From: Hartmannibacter diazotrophicus
Lineage (GTDB): Bacteria > Pseudomonadota > Alphaproteobacteria > Rhizobiales > Pleomorphomonadaceae
Length of the DNA stretch: 64,000 nt
Assembly (NCBI RefSeq): GCF_900231165.1
Contig: NZ_LT960614.1
Span: forward strand, 2,044,550 to 2,108,549
Direction of reading: 5' to 3'
In this document: piece after piece, positions 44,606 through 53,151 of the stretch
How positions within the stretch are numbered: the first letter of the stretch is position 1
How the letters are laid out: every line of letters starts with the position of its first letter
Notes under the pieces: generated by a model
The model's database searches: none
Told to the model about the DNA's origin: nothing
What the model saw: only the letters and a program-made list of their open reading frames with translations
Position numbers and translations under genes: made by a program

Positions 44606-45793
44606 TCAGCGTTGCTGGCGCCCCAGCCAGACGAGCAGAGCCCCGGAGAGGGCGAAAAGGCTGCCTGCCACGGGAACCATGGCATAGCCATACCCCGCAG
44701 CGATGACCGCACCGCCCGCCGCCGCTCCAATGGCATTGCCAAGGTTGAAGGCGCCGACATTGATGGACGAGGCGAGGCCCGGGGCTTCCGAGGCGGCGTG
44801 CATCACTCGCATCTGCACCGGCGGCACCATGGCGAAGGCCGCAGCGCCCCAGAACAGCAGTCCGACAGCCGCGCCGATATGGCTTGGCAGAAGCAGCGGC
44901 ATGACCAGCATGATCGCCGTCAGTGCGCCGAGGAAAAGCATCGTCGCGCCGTCCAGAGACCATCCCGCAAGCCGTCCGCCGATCCAGTTGCCGGCAGTGA
45001 AGCCGACACCGATCAGGACAAGGCAGAGCGTCACGAAGGCTCCCGACGCGCCCGCAAGCGTCTCGAGCGCCGCCGCCACATAGGTGTAGAGGGAGAACAT
45101 GGCGCTCGCGCCCAGAACCGTCGTGGCCATGGCGAGCAGAACCCTGGGGTGGGTGAGGACGCGCAGTTCACGCCGGATGTCCGGCATCTTGCCGGGCTCG
45201 CCCCTTGGGAGCGCCATGGCGAGCGCGGCAATGGCAACGAGGCCGAGGACGGCCGTGCCCGCAAAGGCCATGCGCCAGCCGACCTGTTGTCCGATCCAGG
45301 TTGCCGCTGGCACGCCGCCGATATTGGCGATGGTCAGGCCCATGAACATCGTTGCCACCGCGGCGGCCTGCTTGTCCCTGGACACGAGTCCCGCAGCGAC
45401 CACCGCGCCAAGCCCGAAGAAGGCACCGTGGTTGAGGCTGGTCACAAGGCGCGCGAGCAGCAGCACATCGTAGTTCGGCGCGAGGGCCGACATGAGGTTG
45501 CCCAGCGTGAAGATGCCCATGAGCAGCATCAGCGCGGTCCGCTTGCCGAAGCGGCTGAAGGCGATCGTCATGATGGGCGCGCCCACCATCACCCCGCCGG
45601 CATAGGCGCTGACGAGCAGGCCCGCCTTGGGGATCGAAACGTCGACACCGTTGGCGATCACCGGCAGAAGACCCATCGGCGAAAATTCCGTGGTGCCGAT
45701 CCCGAAGGCGCCGATAGCGAGCGCCAGCAGCGCCCATCTGGTGGCGACCGCCGGCTCCGGGCACCTGCCGTCCGATTCGAATGCGACGCTCAT
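44606..45793 (-). CDS. Major facilitator superfamily exporter, AraJ/PbuE type
   Basis: A 395-residue 12-helix transporter. Motifs GIGTTEFSPMGLLP after helix 1 (the family 'GTxEF' segment), FGKRTALML in loop 2-3 and the SSINVGAFNLGNAIGAAAGG motif in helix 11, all usual for drug/sugar/purine efflux proteins of the DHA1 AraJ/YdhP/NepI type. Drives export by proton antiport; substrate unknown. Starts at ATG 45793; upstream frame is not supported. Confidence 0.87.
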   Translation of the reverse strand: MSVAFESDGRCPEPAVATRWALLALAIGAFGIGTTEFSPMGLLPVIANGVDVSIPKAGLLVSAYAGGVMVGAPIMTIAFSRFGKRTALMLLMGIFTLGNLMSALAPNYDVLLLARLVTSLNHGAFFGLGAVVAAGLVSRDKQAAAVATMFMGLTIANIGGVPAATWIGQQVGWRMAFAGTAVLGLVAIAALAMALPRGEPGKMPDIRRELRVLTHPRVLLAMATTVLGASAMFSLYTYVAAALETLAGASGAFVTLCLVLIGVGFTAGNWIGGRLAGWSLDGATMLFLGALTAIMLVMPLLLPSHIGAAVGLLFWGAAAFAMVPPVQMRVMHAASEAPGLASSINVGAFNLGNAIGAAAGGAVIAAGYGYAMVPVAGSLFALSGALLVWLGRQQR

Positions 45794-46223
45794 TGAGAGA
45801 GATCCCTGTTGATTGAAGAGTAAGACGGGTGACCCTTGCCTGAAGGGCCGGGACGGGCAGCACTGAAGGTCCGGCGCGAGCGCAGGCGGAAAGCTCGATC
45901 CGATGGTCCAGTGAAATTCAAAGGCCGCGGTTGGGCCGCGCACCCTTCCGGAGGCGGAAAGCCTCGGGAAGACAGTCGCGGCGGACGGCAACGTGGCGTG
46001 TGCGGATGGCGATCCGGTCGAGATGCATGGAACTGCCCTTTCGGGCAGTTACTTACGATCTGCGTCCCGGTGCGATAATTGGCCGGGACCCGAATTGATA
46101 TTTCGGGATTCTCGAAAGAAGGTCTTGGACGCCTGACGCGCTGTTTGTCTGGACAGGCGCCGGACTGCGCATCGGGCAGATCGATTGCCGGGCTGCCTTT
46201 GAGGGTACCTTTGGACGGGCCGG
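45794..46223. other. Intergenic region with one small perfect hairpin
   Basis: 430 bases between the MFS gene start and the cyclase stop. AACTGCCC (46031-46038) and GGGCAGTT (46043-46050) form a hairpin with a TTTC loop that could end the cyclase transcript. No gene supported. Confidence 0.5.
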
Positions 46224-47888
46224 TCAGCCGGCCTGCACCGACAAGGTTCCAAGGGCACGGACCTTGATCTGCTGCGTTCGCCCGCGCACGGCAATCTCGC
46301 GGGATTCCGCATCATCGAGCGTTTCGCCGGCAAGGTTCAGCAAGGCCTCGGAGACGACCACCGTGGCATCGAGTTCCTTGGTGGCTGCTTCCAGGCGGCT
46401 CGCCGTGTTGACGACATCGCCGATCGCCGTGAAGCTCGTTGCCCGCCCATAGCCGATCTCGCCGACGATCACGGGCCCCGCATGCAGGCCGATGCCCATG
46501 CGCAGGGGCGTCGGAAGCTCTGTGGCAATGCTCTTGTTGAGGCGCACAAGCCGCCGCTCCATTTCCTGCGCGGCTTTGAGCGCACCCCGCGCCGCCTCGT
46601 CCGCGCTCCCCGACAACCCGAACAGCGCCATGATGCCGTCGCCGAGAAACTTGTCGACATGACCGCCGTTCTGCTCGACAGCCTCCGCCATTTCCCGGGC
46701 GAAGCGGTTGAGCAGGAACACGACGTCATAGGGAAGCTTGGACTCCGACAGCGTGGTGAAGCCGCGAAGATCGGCAAACATCACGGCGAGAACGCGTTCC
46801 TCGCCTTGGCGGGCATCGTGGCCGGAATGCAGATCGGCAAGGCTCGCCTGTGGCGGCAGCAGCAACGTTACGGTCAGGTCGCCCTTCGGTCTCACCTGAC
46901 AGGCAAGCCGGACGCGCGGTGGAGCCTTGACCCGCTGCAGAACGCCGATTTCGTCGTCGCTTGGCGGCTCCAGCACCCCCGGTTCGCCGTCGATCAGGAC
47001 ACGGCAGGTCGAACAGCGGCCTCTTCCGCCGCAGACCGAGGCGTGGGGGATGCCGCGGGAGCGGCTGACTTCAAGAATCGAAAGGCCGACCGGGGCCGAA
47101 ACGGTTGGACCGGTCGCATACTGCATGCGGAAACGCCGACCGCGCGCCAGCCACATCTTGCGCAGCAGCCGCAAACAGAGCGTCGCGATGAGCGCGGCCG
47201 AAAAGGCGATCAGGAAACGGTCGTGGATCAGCGACAGCGTCGCCTTCTGGGCGTCGGTGACTTCTGCCGTCCGCCGGAGCGTCGCCGCAAGCCAGTCTGG
47301 ATCGGCAAGGCTGCGGAGATGAACCTCGCGGCCGGACGCGATGAACCCGGTCAGTGCAATGAGTGGAACGGCCGTGCACGCCGCGGCGAGGGGAGAGCGC
47401 CAGGCGGCGAAGATGGGCTTCAGACGCAGCCAGTAATAGATGCCGATGCAACCGTGAACCCAGACGATCAGCAACACCGTCAGTTGGAAGGCCGCGTTCG
47501 CCGTGGCGCCGTTCCAGAACTGGGCCTGCAGAATCCGGTAGTCGTTCGGGATGCCGAACAGTTCATAGGCGATCCGCATCGAGATTACGTGGAGGACGAG
47601 CATCGGCGGGATCGCAAAGCCGAGGACCATCTGCAGCGCCTCGAACGGGCGCATTTTGAGGCTCTTGCGCTGGTAGAGGGCGTAAAAGGCGAGGGCGAGG
47701 TGGGTCGCCATGGAGCCGTAGAGCAATATCAGGCCGACAGGGCTGCCCCAAAGGGCTCCATACCTGTTGCCGGCCGTCTTCAGGAAATCGATGCCGGCAA
47801 GGCCAAGTCCCAGAATGAGAAGATGGCCGGTCACATAGACGAAGAGGACGAGCCCTGTCACGAGCCGTAGCCGGCGAATGGATATCAA
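46224..47888 (-). CDS. Adenylate cyclase fused to a membrane cytochrome-like domain and a 2Fe-2S ferredoxin domain
   Basis: About 554 residues. Residues 1-250: six or so helices with in-helix histidines 22, 63, 100 and 145, resembling the haem b membrane anchor of succinate dehydrogenase. Residues about 265-350: ferredoxin fold with 2Fe-2S ligands Cys286, Cys292, Cys295 and Cys330 (VCGGRGRCSTC ... RLACQ). Residues about 365-554: class III nucleotidyl cyclase with metal Asp373 (FADLRGFT) and Asp417 (GDGIMALFG). Starts at TTG 47888 with AGGAG seven bases upstream. Likely makes cAMP in response to redox state of quinone or electron carriers. Confidence 0.86.
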   Translation of the reverse strand: MISIRRLRLVTGLVLFVYVTGHLLILGLGLAGIDFLKTAGNRYGALWGSPVGLILLYGSMATHLALAFYALYQRKSLKMRPFEALQMVLGFAIPPMLVLHVISMRIAYELFGIPNDYRILQAQFWNGATANAAFQLTVLLIVWVHGCIGIYYWLRLKPIFAAWRSPLAAACTAVPLIALTGFIASGREVHLRSLADPDWLAATLRRTAEVTDAQKATLSLIHDRFLIAFSAALIATLCLRLLRKMWLARGRRFRMQYATGPTVSAPVGLSILEVSRSRGIPHASVCGGRGRCSTCRVLIDGEPGVLEPPSDDEIGVLQRVKAPPRVRLACQVRPKGDLTVTLLLPPQASLADLHSGHDARQGEERVLAVMFADLRGFTTLSESKLPYDVVFLLNRFAREMAEAVEQNGGHVDKFLGDGIMALFGLSGSADEAARGALKAAQEMERRLVRLNKSIATELPTPLRMGIGLHAGPVIVGEIGYGRATSFTAIGDVVNTASRLEAATKELDATVVVSEALLNLAGETLDDAESREIAVRGRTQQIKVRALGTLSVQAG

Positions 47889-48437
47889 CGACTGCTCCTG
47901 TTGGACCGGCCGGGTCGGGCGGCGCGACCTCGAAAAACACCCCTTGCTCAGTCTCGATCCGAAGACGGGAAACGGGGGCAACAGACAAATTCGGTTGGCC
48001 CGAGGGCCGCATCGAGACCGGTGCGCATCGGGCATCACTTGATGGGTTGGAGCGAACGCCGAACCCGGTCATGAGGCGGTCATATCGCACATTCGCCGCT
48101 GGCTGTCATTTCGCTGTCAGCCAGCGCCTGATCACGATCGCGGCAAGGCCCTGACGGCATGGAAAAGGACCTCGGGGCCACCGTGCCTTCGGGCGCAAGG
48201 CGGAAAATCGCGAGGATCGATCGAGGTGGGCTAATCCCTTGGCGGATCAGGCGATCGGCGGGCGGATGGGGGCAGATTTCGCCATCGTCAACCTCTCGAT
48301 AACCATCATTCTTAAGCCGGGATTAATACTAAAAGATGTATACGGAGGTGGCACAATCAAAAGGGGAATTTCCTCGGAACGCGGGACCCAACCTTCGTTC
48401 ATGTACATCACCTTGATTTTGAACGGGAGATTGGTCG
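47889..48437. other. Intergenic region with possible stress promoter
   Basis: 549 bases without a supported gene. The right part carries GGAAC-N15-CGTT (48376-48399). The minus-strand and plus-strand short frames lack start signals and family similarity. Confidence 0.45.
48376..48399 (+). promoter_or_regulatory. Possible EcfG-type general stress promoter
   Basis: GGAAC at 48376-48380 and CGTT at 48396-48399 are separated by 15 bases; the alphaproteobacterial general stress sigma factor usually prefers GGAAC-N16/17-CGTT. It is about 40 bases before the start of a tiny membrane protein gene, a common target class. One base short of consensus spacing, so weak. Confidence 0.35.
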
Positions 48438-48611
48438 ATGAGGGGAGTTCCGGTCGAAACCACGCGAGCTGGTGACGCCGATGCCGAGCAATTGGACATT
48501 GCATATCCGCCGCGTCGTTCCGCTCACGCTCACAACATCAGACGCATCGCCATCTTCGGCACGATGCTGTTCTGGGTGCAGGCCGCGAGCCTCGTCTATT
48601 TCCTCCACTGA
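48438..48611 (+). CDS. Tiny C-tail membrane protein
   Basis: A 57-residue frame from ATG 48438 with GGGAG about 10 bases upstream. Polar N-terminal 30 residues, then HNIRRIAIFGTMLFWVQ and a hydrophobic end AASLVYFLH, i.e. one membrane segment preceded by basic residues. No family recognised. Supported by ribosome site, possible stress promoter and a downstream hairpin, but it is short and could be spurious. Confidence 0.5.
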   Translation: MRGVPVETTRAGDADAEQLDIAYPPRRSAHAHNIRRIAIFGTMLFWVQAASLVYFLH

Positions 48612-48650
48612 GATGGACCTGCGAGAGGGACAGCAAGCGGCGCGGTAAAC

Positions 48651-48690
48651 CCGTGGCGGAGTCGGGCAGGAATACCTGCCGTCCCCACGG
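48651..48690. terminator. Bidirectional hairpin between convergent genes
   Basis: CCGTGG (48651-48656) pairs with CCACGG (48685-48690), and inside it GGCAGG (48665-48670) pairs with CCTGCC (48675-48680) around AATA. Located between the tiny membrane protein gene and the end of the RTX gene, which converge. Confidence 0.55.
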
Positions 48691-48770
48691 CGGTTGACCA
48701 ATGTCCGGATTGGCCGAAGCGCGGCGGCCGCGATGCAATGCACTGTTCGCCGACCGCCGAGCTTTGCCGT

Positions 48771-51698
48771 TCAGACCAGTGCGTCGCCGTCGGCATGGCC
48801 ATAGATGATATAGCCGGCACCGGCCTCGGTCCCCCCTTCGTTATTGAAGGGTGCACCGACGATCAGGTCGTCATAACCATCGCCGTTGACATCGCCGGCT
48901 GCCGAAACGCTCTGCCCGAGATTGTCCCCGGATCCCTCGGCGATGATCTTGAAGCCTCCAATCCCGTTTGCCAGATCGTCAGTATAGATGCGCCCGTCGT
49001 CGGTCTGGACGTTGGTCGACCCGAGCACGACGTAGGCCGCCCCGGGCGAGGGAAGGTAGAATCCGCCTCCCTCAAGTTGAGCCCCTACAATGAGATCGTC
49101 CATGCCGTCGCCATTGACATCGCCGGCGGGTGAGACACTTCCACCCAGCGACGCTCTATCCGAGCCCCCGAAGCTCTCAAGAATCACGAAACCCCCGTTT
49201 CCGTAGATGACGTCCTGCAGATGGACCTGTCCGCCTGCCGGGGCAAATGCGTCGCCACCAAAGACGACGTAAGCGGCTCCTAACAGGCCATTGGCAGTGG
49301 GGGCGCCGACGATGACATCGCCGTAGCCATCGCCGTTGATATCGCCGGCTGCTGAAACGCTCTGGGCAATGTTCCTGTTGTAGATTTCCCAATCGTCCAT
49401 ATCGGCATCGATTTTGAAACCGCCGATGCCTGCGGCGATGTCATCCAGATTGACGACACCGGAAGCGGGCTGCAAATCCTGCTGACCGTAGACGACATAG
49501 GCCGCGCCAGAATTTTCCACTCCTCCGGGAGCGGTTTGTGTTGCGCCTATAATGACATCATCAATGCCATCGTTGTTGACATCGCCTGCCCACGCCACGC
49601 TGGTTCCTGCATTGTCCCAGGTATTCTCGCCGATGATCTTGAAGCCGCCGGTGCCCGCTGCGACATTGTCGAGGTCGATGATGCCGCCGGCGGGCGACAG
49701 GCCATCGGCGCCATAGACGACGAAGGCGCCTCCCGCGCCAGCGCCGCCTGAGGATTCGCCCGTTGCGCCGATGATGAGGTCATCGATGCCGTCGCCGTTG
49801 ATGTCGCCGGCCGATGCCACGCTCTGGCCTGCTGCGTCGTTCATGTTCGCGCCGATGATCTTGAAACCACCGATGCCAGCGGAAATGTCCGCCAGATCGA
49901 TCGAGCCGCCGGCAGGGGACAGACCGTCAGCCCCGAAGACCACATAGGCTGCACCCGAATTTTGTCCTCCGTCGTCGGCGCGAGGGGCGCCGATGATCAT
50001 GTCGTCAAAGCCATCGCCATTGACGTCGCCAGCCGAGGCAACGCTCTCGCCGTATTGGTCGCTCGCTGTTCCACCGACGATCTCGAAGCCGCCGTTCCCG
50101 GCCGCGATGTCGGCGAGTTCGATCGTGCCGCCGGCAGGAGACAGGTCGTCACCGCCGAAGACGACATAAACTTTGGTCACAAATGCGTCGTCGTAGTACG
50201 GTCCACGTGCGGTGATCAGAAGGTCCGCGTACCCATCACCATTGATGTCTCCGGCGTTTGCGACGGTGCTGCCAGCCTCGTCTCTAGGTTCTTCGCCTAT
50301 GATCTTGAAGCCGCCATTTCCACTGGCGATCTCGGACAGGAGCACTGACTCCGATCCCTGCTGAACACCGTTGACGACAAGAGTTGCCGTGTTGTGAACG
50401 CTGGTCGTCCCATCGACGATATCGTAGTTGATTGTTACGGTGCGGCTTTCGCCAGCAGATAGCTCCGAATAGAACTGCCTCGGATCGAGTTGAAGGCTGT
50501 TCCTCTGAATTGTAACGGAATTGCCGAGATCATCCGTCGCTGTGATGTTTTCGAAATCTAGGATATCGGTGATGTCGGGATCAATCACGCCGTCGTCTAG
50601 GTGCAGATAGATTGGTTGATGGTCGGCGCTGACCTGTCCAAGATCGATTGGATTCGCAATAGGTGCATCATTCACGCCGTCGATCTTGACGGCAAGAATA
50701 CTGCGGTCCTCAAATCCGAGATCGTCACGAACGGTGTATTCGAGCTTGATCGTTGGGCCATCGAAACGGGAGCCGATGAAGTCAAAAGACCCGGATGGAC
50801 TGAAGTCCAACGATTTGCCATCCGGTGAAATTGAAAAAGCGGCGGCAACTTCGCTGTTCGGAATGAAGCCAACGCCTAGGATGACTTTGAAATCGGTTAT
50901 CTTTAGATCGCCGACCGGCTTTAGCGGATTGTAGTCGTTGGCCAGCACATCGATGGAGATTGCGGTCTCCTCGTCCGTCGTCGCGGTGTCGTCGACGGCG
51001 ATCACCGGCGCGATGACGTCCATCTGCTCGAAGGCGTTGAGCTGGAAGTTGAAGAGATGCGAGGTTAGCAGTCCGCTGTCGCCGTCGGCAAAGGCTGTGG
51101 TCAGTCTTGCGACCTCGGCCTGCACTCCGGCATCGAGCGCCTCGTTGTGGGTCAGCAGGAGCCGGAACGTGTCGTGGCCGGGCCCGCCCGCATACCAGCT
51201 GAAACTGTCGTCCCAGAGCCGATGGGTGACGGTGTCGTCGCCGTCGGCGAGGTTGACGTGGTTCATTCCGGCGCCGGCGTTGACCGTATCGTTGCCGGCG
51301 CCCGAACTGATCTGGTCGTCTCCCGATCCGGTGTTGATCGAGTCGGCTCCCGCGCCCGTCTGTACGAAATTGTTGCCGTTTCCGACAAAGATGAAGTTGT
51401 TGCCGCCGAGCGACCGGATGACGTCGTCGCCGTCATAGGTATGGATCACATCGATGCCATAACCGGTCGAAATCGAATTGTTGCCGTAGCCGGCGTCGAT
51501 GAAGTTGTTCCCGCCCGCATCGATGATCATGTCGTCGCCGTAGAGGGCAACGATGTGATCATTGCCGTTGCCGGTGGCAATGCTGTTGTCGCCATCACCC
51601 GCATCGACGTCGTTGTTGCCATTCCCGGCCAGAATGGTGTCGTCCTCGGCGCCGGTGGTGATGATGTCGTCGCCGTCGCCTCTAATGATCGTCACCAT
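48771..51698 (-). CDS. RTX/FG-GAP repeat protein, type I secretion substrate
   Basis: A 975-residue acidic Gly/Asp/Asn-rich protein without an N-terminal signal. Residues 1-165 are nonapeptide-like calcium repeats (GDGDDIITTG, GNGNNDV, GDGDNSIATG). Residues about 230-460 are cadherin/VCBS-like domains (DDTATTDEETAISIDVLAND). Residues about 460-960 hold seven or so FG-GAP (integrin-type) repeats with the calcium loop D(I/V)NGDG(Y/I)(D/G)D(L/V)I(I/V)GA. Type I-type C terminus (YIIYGHADGDALV). Encoded just after its HlyD and ABC exporter genes, so exported by them. RTX repeats at the N terminus instead of near the C terminus are unusual. Likely surface or matrix protein. Confidence 0.88.
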   Translation of the reverse strand: MVTIIRGDGDDIITTGAEDDTILAGNGNNDVDAGDGDNSIATGNGNDHIVALYGDDMIIDAGGNNFIDAGYGNNSISTGYGIDVIHTYDGDDVIRSLGGNNFIFVGNGNNFVQTGAGADSINTGSGDDQISSGAGNDTVNAGAGMNHVNLADGDDTVTHRLWDDSFSWYAGGPGHDTFRLLLTHNEALDAGVQAEVARLTTAFADGDSGLLTSHLFNFQLNAFEQMDVIAPVIAVDDTATTDEETAISIDVLANDYNPLKPVGDLKITDFKVILGVGFIPNSEVAAAFSISPDGKSLDFSPSGSFDFIGSRFDGPTIKLEYTVRDDLGFEDRSILAVKIDGVNDAPIANPIDLGQVSADHQPIYLHLDDGVIDPDITDILDFENITATDDLGNSVTIQRNSLQLDPRQFYSELSAGESRTVTINYDIVDGTTSVHNTATLVVNGVQQGSESVLLSEIASGNGGFKIIGEEPRDEAGSTVANAGDINGDGYADLLITARGPYYDDAFVTKVYVVFGGDDLSPAGGTIELADIAAGNGGFEIVGGTASDQYGESVASAGDVNGDGFDDMIIGAPRADDGGQNSGAAYVVFGADGLSPAGGSIDLADISAGIGGFKIIGANMNDAAGQSVASAGDINGDGIDDLIIGATGESSGGAGAGGAFVVYGADGLSPAGGIIDLDNVAAGTGGFKIIGENTWDNAGTSVAWAGDVNNDGIDDVIIGATQTAPGGVENSGAAYVVYGQQDLQPASGVVNLDDIAAGIGGFKIDADMDDWEIYNRNIAQSVSAAGDINGDGYGDVIVGAPTANGLLGAAYVVFGGDAFAPAGGQVHLQDVIYGNGGFVILESFGGSDRASLGGSVSPAGDVNGDGMDDLIVGAQLEGGGFYLPSPGAAYVVLGSTNVQTDDGRIYTDDLANGIGGFKIIAEGSGDNLGQSVSAAGDVNGDGYDDLIVGAPFNNEGGTEAGAGYIIYGHADGDALV

Positions 51699-51789
51699 GA
51701 TGGTCCTCCCGCCGCCAAGGGCTGATTGGGTGTTTCAATCTGCTTTGCTGGTTTCCCGGACAGCCAGCTTTCGCCGGTCGCCCCGCCGG

Positions 51790-53151
51790 TCATCCCCGAA
51801 AGGAGCGGCGTAGACTTTCCGTGAAGGGCTCAAGCAGGATGTCGGCAAATGTCCGGGCCTGCGTCTTGAGATAGGCCTCGACCGGCATGCCGGGCAGAAT
51901 CTCGGGCACTGTCTGGTCTGCGTCGTCCGCGATCCGCACCCGCACGGTGTAGTAGGAAAGGCCGTCCTGCTGCTGGACGACCCGGTCCGGCGAGACAAAG
52001 ATCACCGAGCCGGCAACCGGCGGAACGGCGCGGCTGCTGTAGGCGCTGAAGACGAGTTCGGCGTCCTGGCCCAGCCGGACGTTGTCGATATCCCGCGGGT
52101 CGACGCGCAACTCGGCGACCGCCGGCTCGTCCTCGGGAACGATTTCGACGAGCGGGGAGAAGGGCTGGACGGCGCTTCCGATCGTGTTGACATGGAGTTT
52201 TGCGACCGTTCCGGCGCTGGGCGCTTTCAGTTCGACCCGTTGCATCTGGCTTTCGGCGGTCTCCAGCTTCTTCTGCAGGCTGTCAATCTCAAGCCGGGTC
52301 TGCGACTGTTCCTCTGTCAGGTCGTCCATGAAACGGCGATCGAGGTTCTGCAGCCGGTTCTTCGCCTCGTCAATTTCGTGCGGCAGCGTGAGTTGACGCG
52401 TCCGCAATTCCGCAAGCTGGCGTTCGACTTGCGCCTGACCCCGTTCAAGGGCGCGAAGGTCGGACGCCCGAACGAGCTTCTTCTTGACGAGGCCGCGGCG
52501 GATCGCAGTCTCTTCTTCCAGGTTTGCCAGTTGTCCCTGGACCGCCGCGATCTCCGCGTCGTTTCCGGCCTTTTCCTCGCCCAGTCGCATCAGTTGGGCG
52601 CGAAGAACGGCGTTTTCGTTCATGCGGCGCTCGCGCCGTGCATCGAACCGTCGCTTCTGATCGTCGATGAGGCGCGTGAGCACCTGTTCGCCAAGAGACG
52701 AAAGATTGTCCTTCAGGCGTCCGACGCTCACCGGATCGAAGCGGTCCGCACCGGCGCGCTCGGCATTGAGCCTTGCCTCGATCAGTTGCCGGCCGGCAAG
52801 CTGGAACTTGAGGCCGTCACGCGCAGCCCTGAGTTCGGTATCGTCCATGACAACCAGGACGTCGCCCGCGTTGACCTTGTCACCCTCGCGAACGTTGATC
52901 CGGGAGACGACGCCGCCGATCTCGTGCGCGATTTGAAGCGTATTGCCGTCCTTGACGACGGAGCCCGCGGCGATCACCGCTCCCATCAGGGGAGCGGTCA
53001 CGGCCCAGGAACCGAACAAGCCGAAGAATGCGACGATGCCGAGCATTCCCGCGATGGCAAGTCCGCGCACCTGCGTGACGCGCATCAGGTCGCTGGCGGG
53101 TAAGGAATGAGGGTGATGGGACCGGGCCATGGCGTCACCGTGCCTGGACAT
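51790..53151 (-). CDS. HlyD-family type I secretion adaptor
   Basis: A 453-residue membrane fusion protein. One N-terminal helix (about 30-50), lipoyl half-motif (VVSRINVREGDKVNAGDVLVVMDD), a long alpha-helical hairpin (residues 110-290, rich in Leu/Glu/Arg), second lipoyl and the beta-barrel with GMPVEAYLKTQARTFADILLEPF. Belongs to the PrtE/PrsE subgroup of HlyD. The gene overlaps the ABC gene by 17 bases if started at ATG 53151; ATG 53130 would leave four. Bridges the exporter to a TolC-like outer membrane channel, not encoded here. Confidence 0.9.
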   Translation of the reverse strand: MSRHGDAMARSHHPHSLPASDLMRVTQVRGLAIAGMLGIVAFFGLFGSWAVTAPLMGAVIAAGSVVKDGNTLQIAHEIGGVVSRINVREGDKVNAGDVLVVMDDTELRAARDGLKFQLAGRQLIEARLNAERAGADRFDPVSVGRLKDNLSSLGEQVLTRLIDDQKRRFDARRERRMNENAVLRAQLMRLGEEKAGNDAEIAAVQGQLANLEEETAIRRGLVKKKLVRASDLRALERGQAQVERQLAELRTRQLTLPHEIDEAKNRLQNLDRRFMDDLTEEQSQTRLEIDSLQKKLETAESQMQRVELKAPSAGTVAKLHVNTIGSAVQPFSPLVEIVPEDEPAVAELRVDPRDIDNVRLGQDAELVFSAYSSRAVPPVAGSVIFVSPDRVVQQQDGLSYYTVRVRIADDADQTVPEILPGMPVEAYLKTQARTFADILLEPFTESLRRSFRG

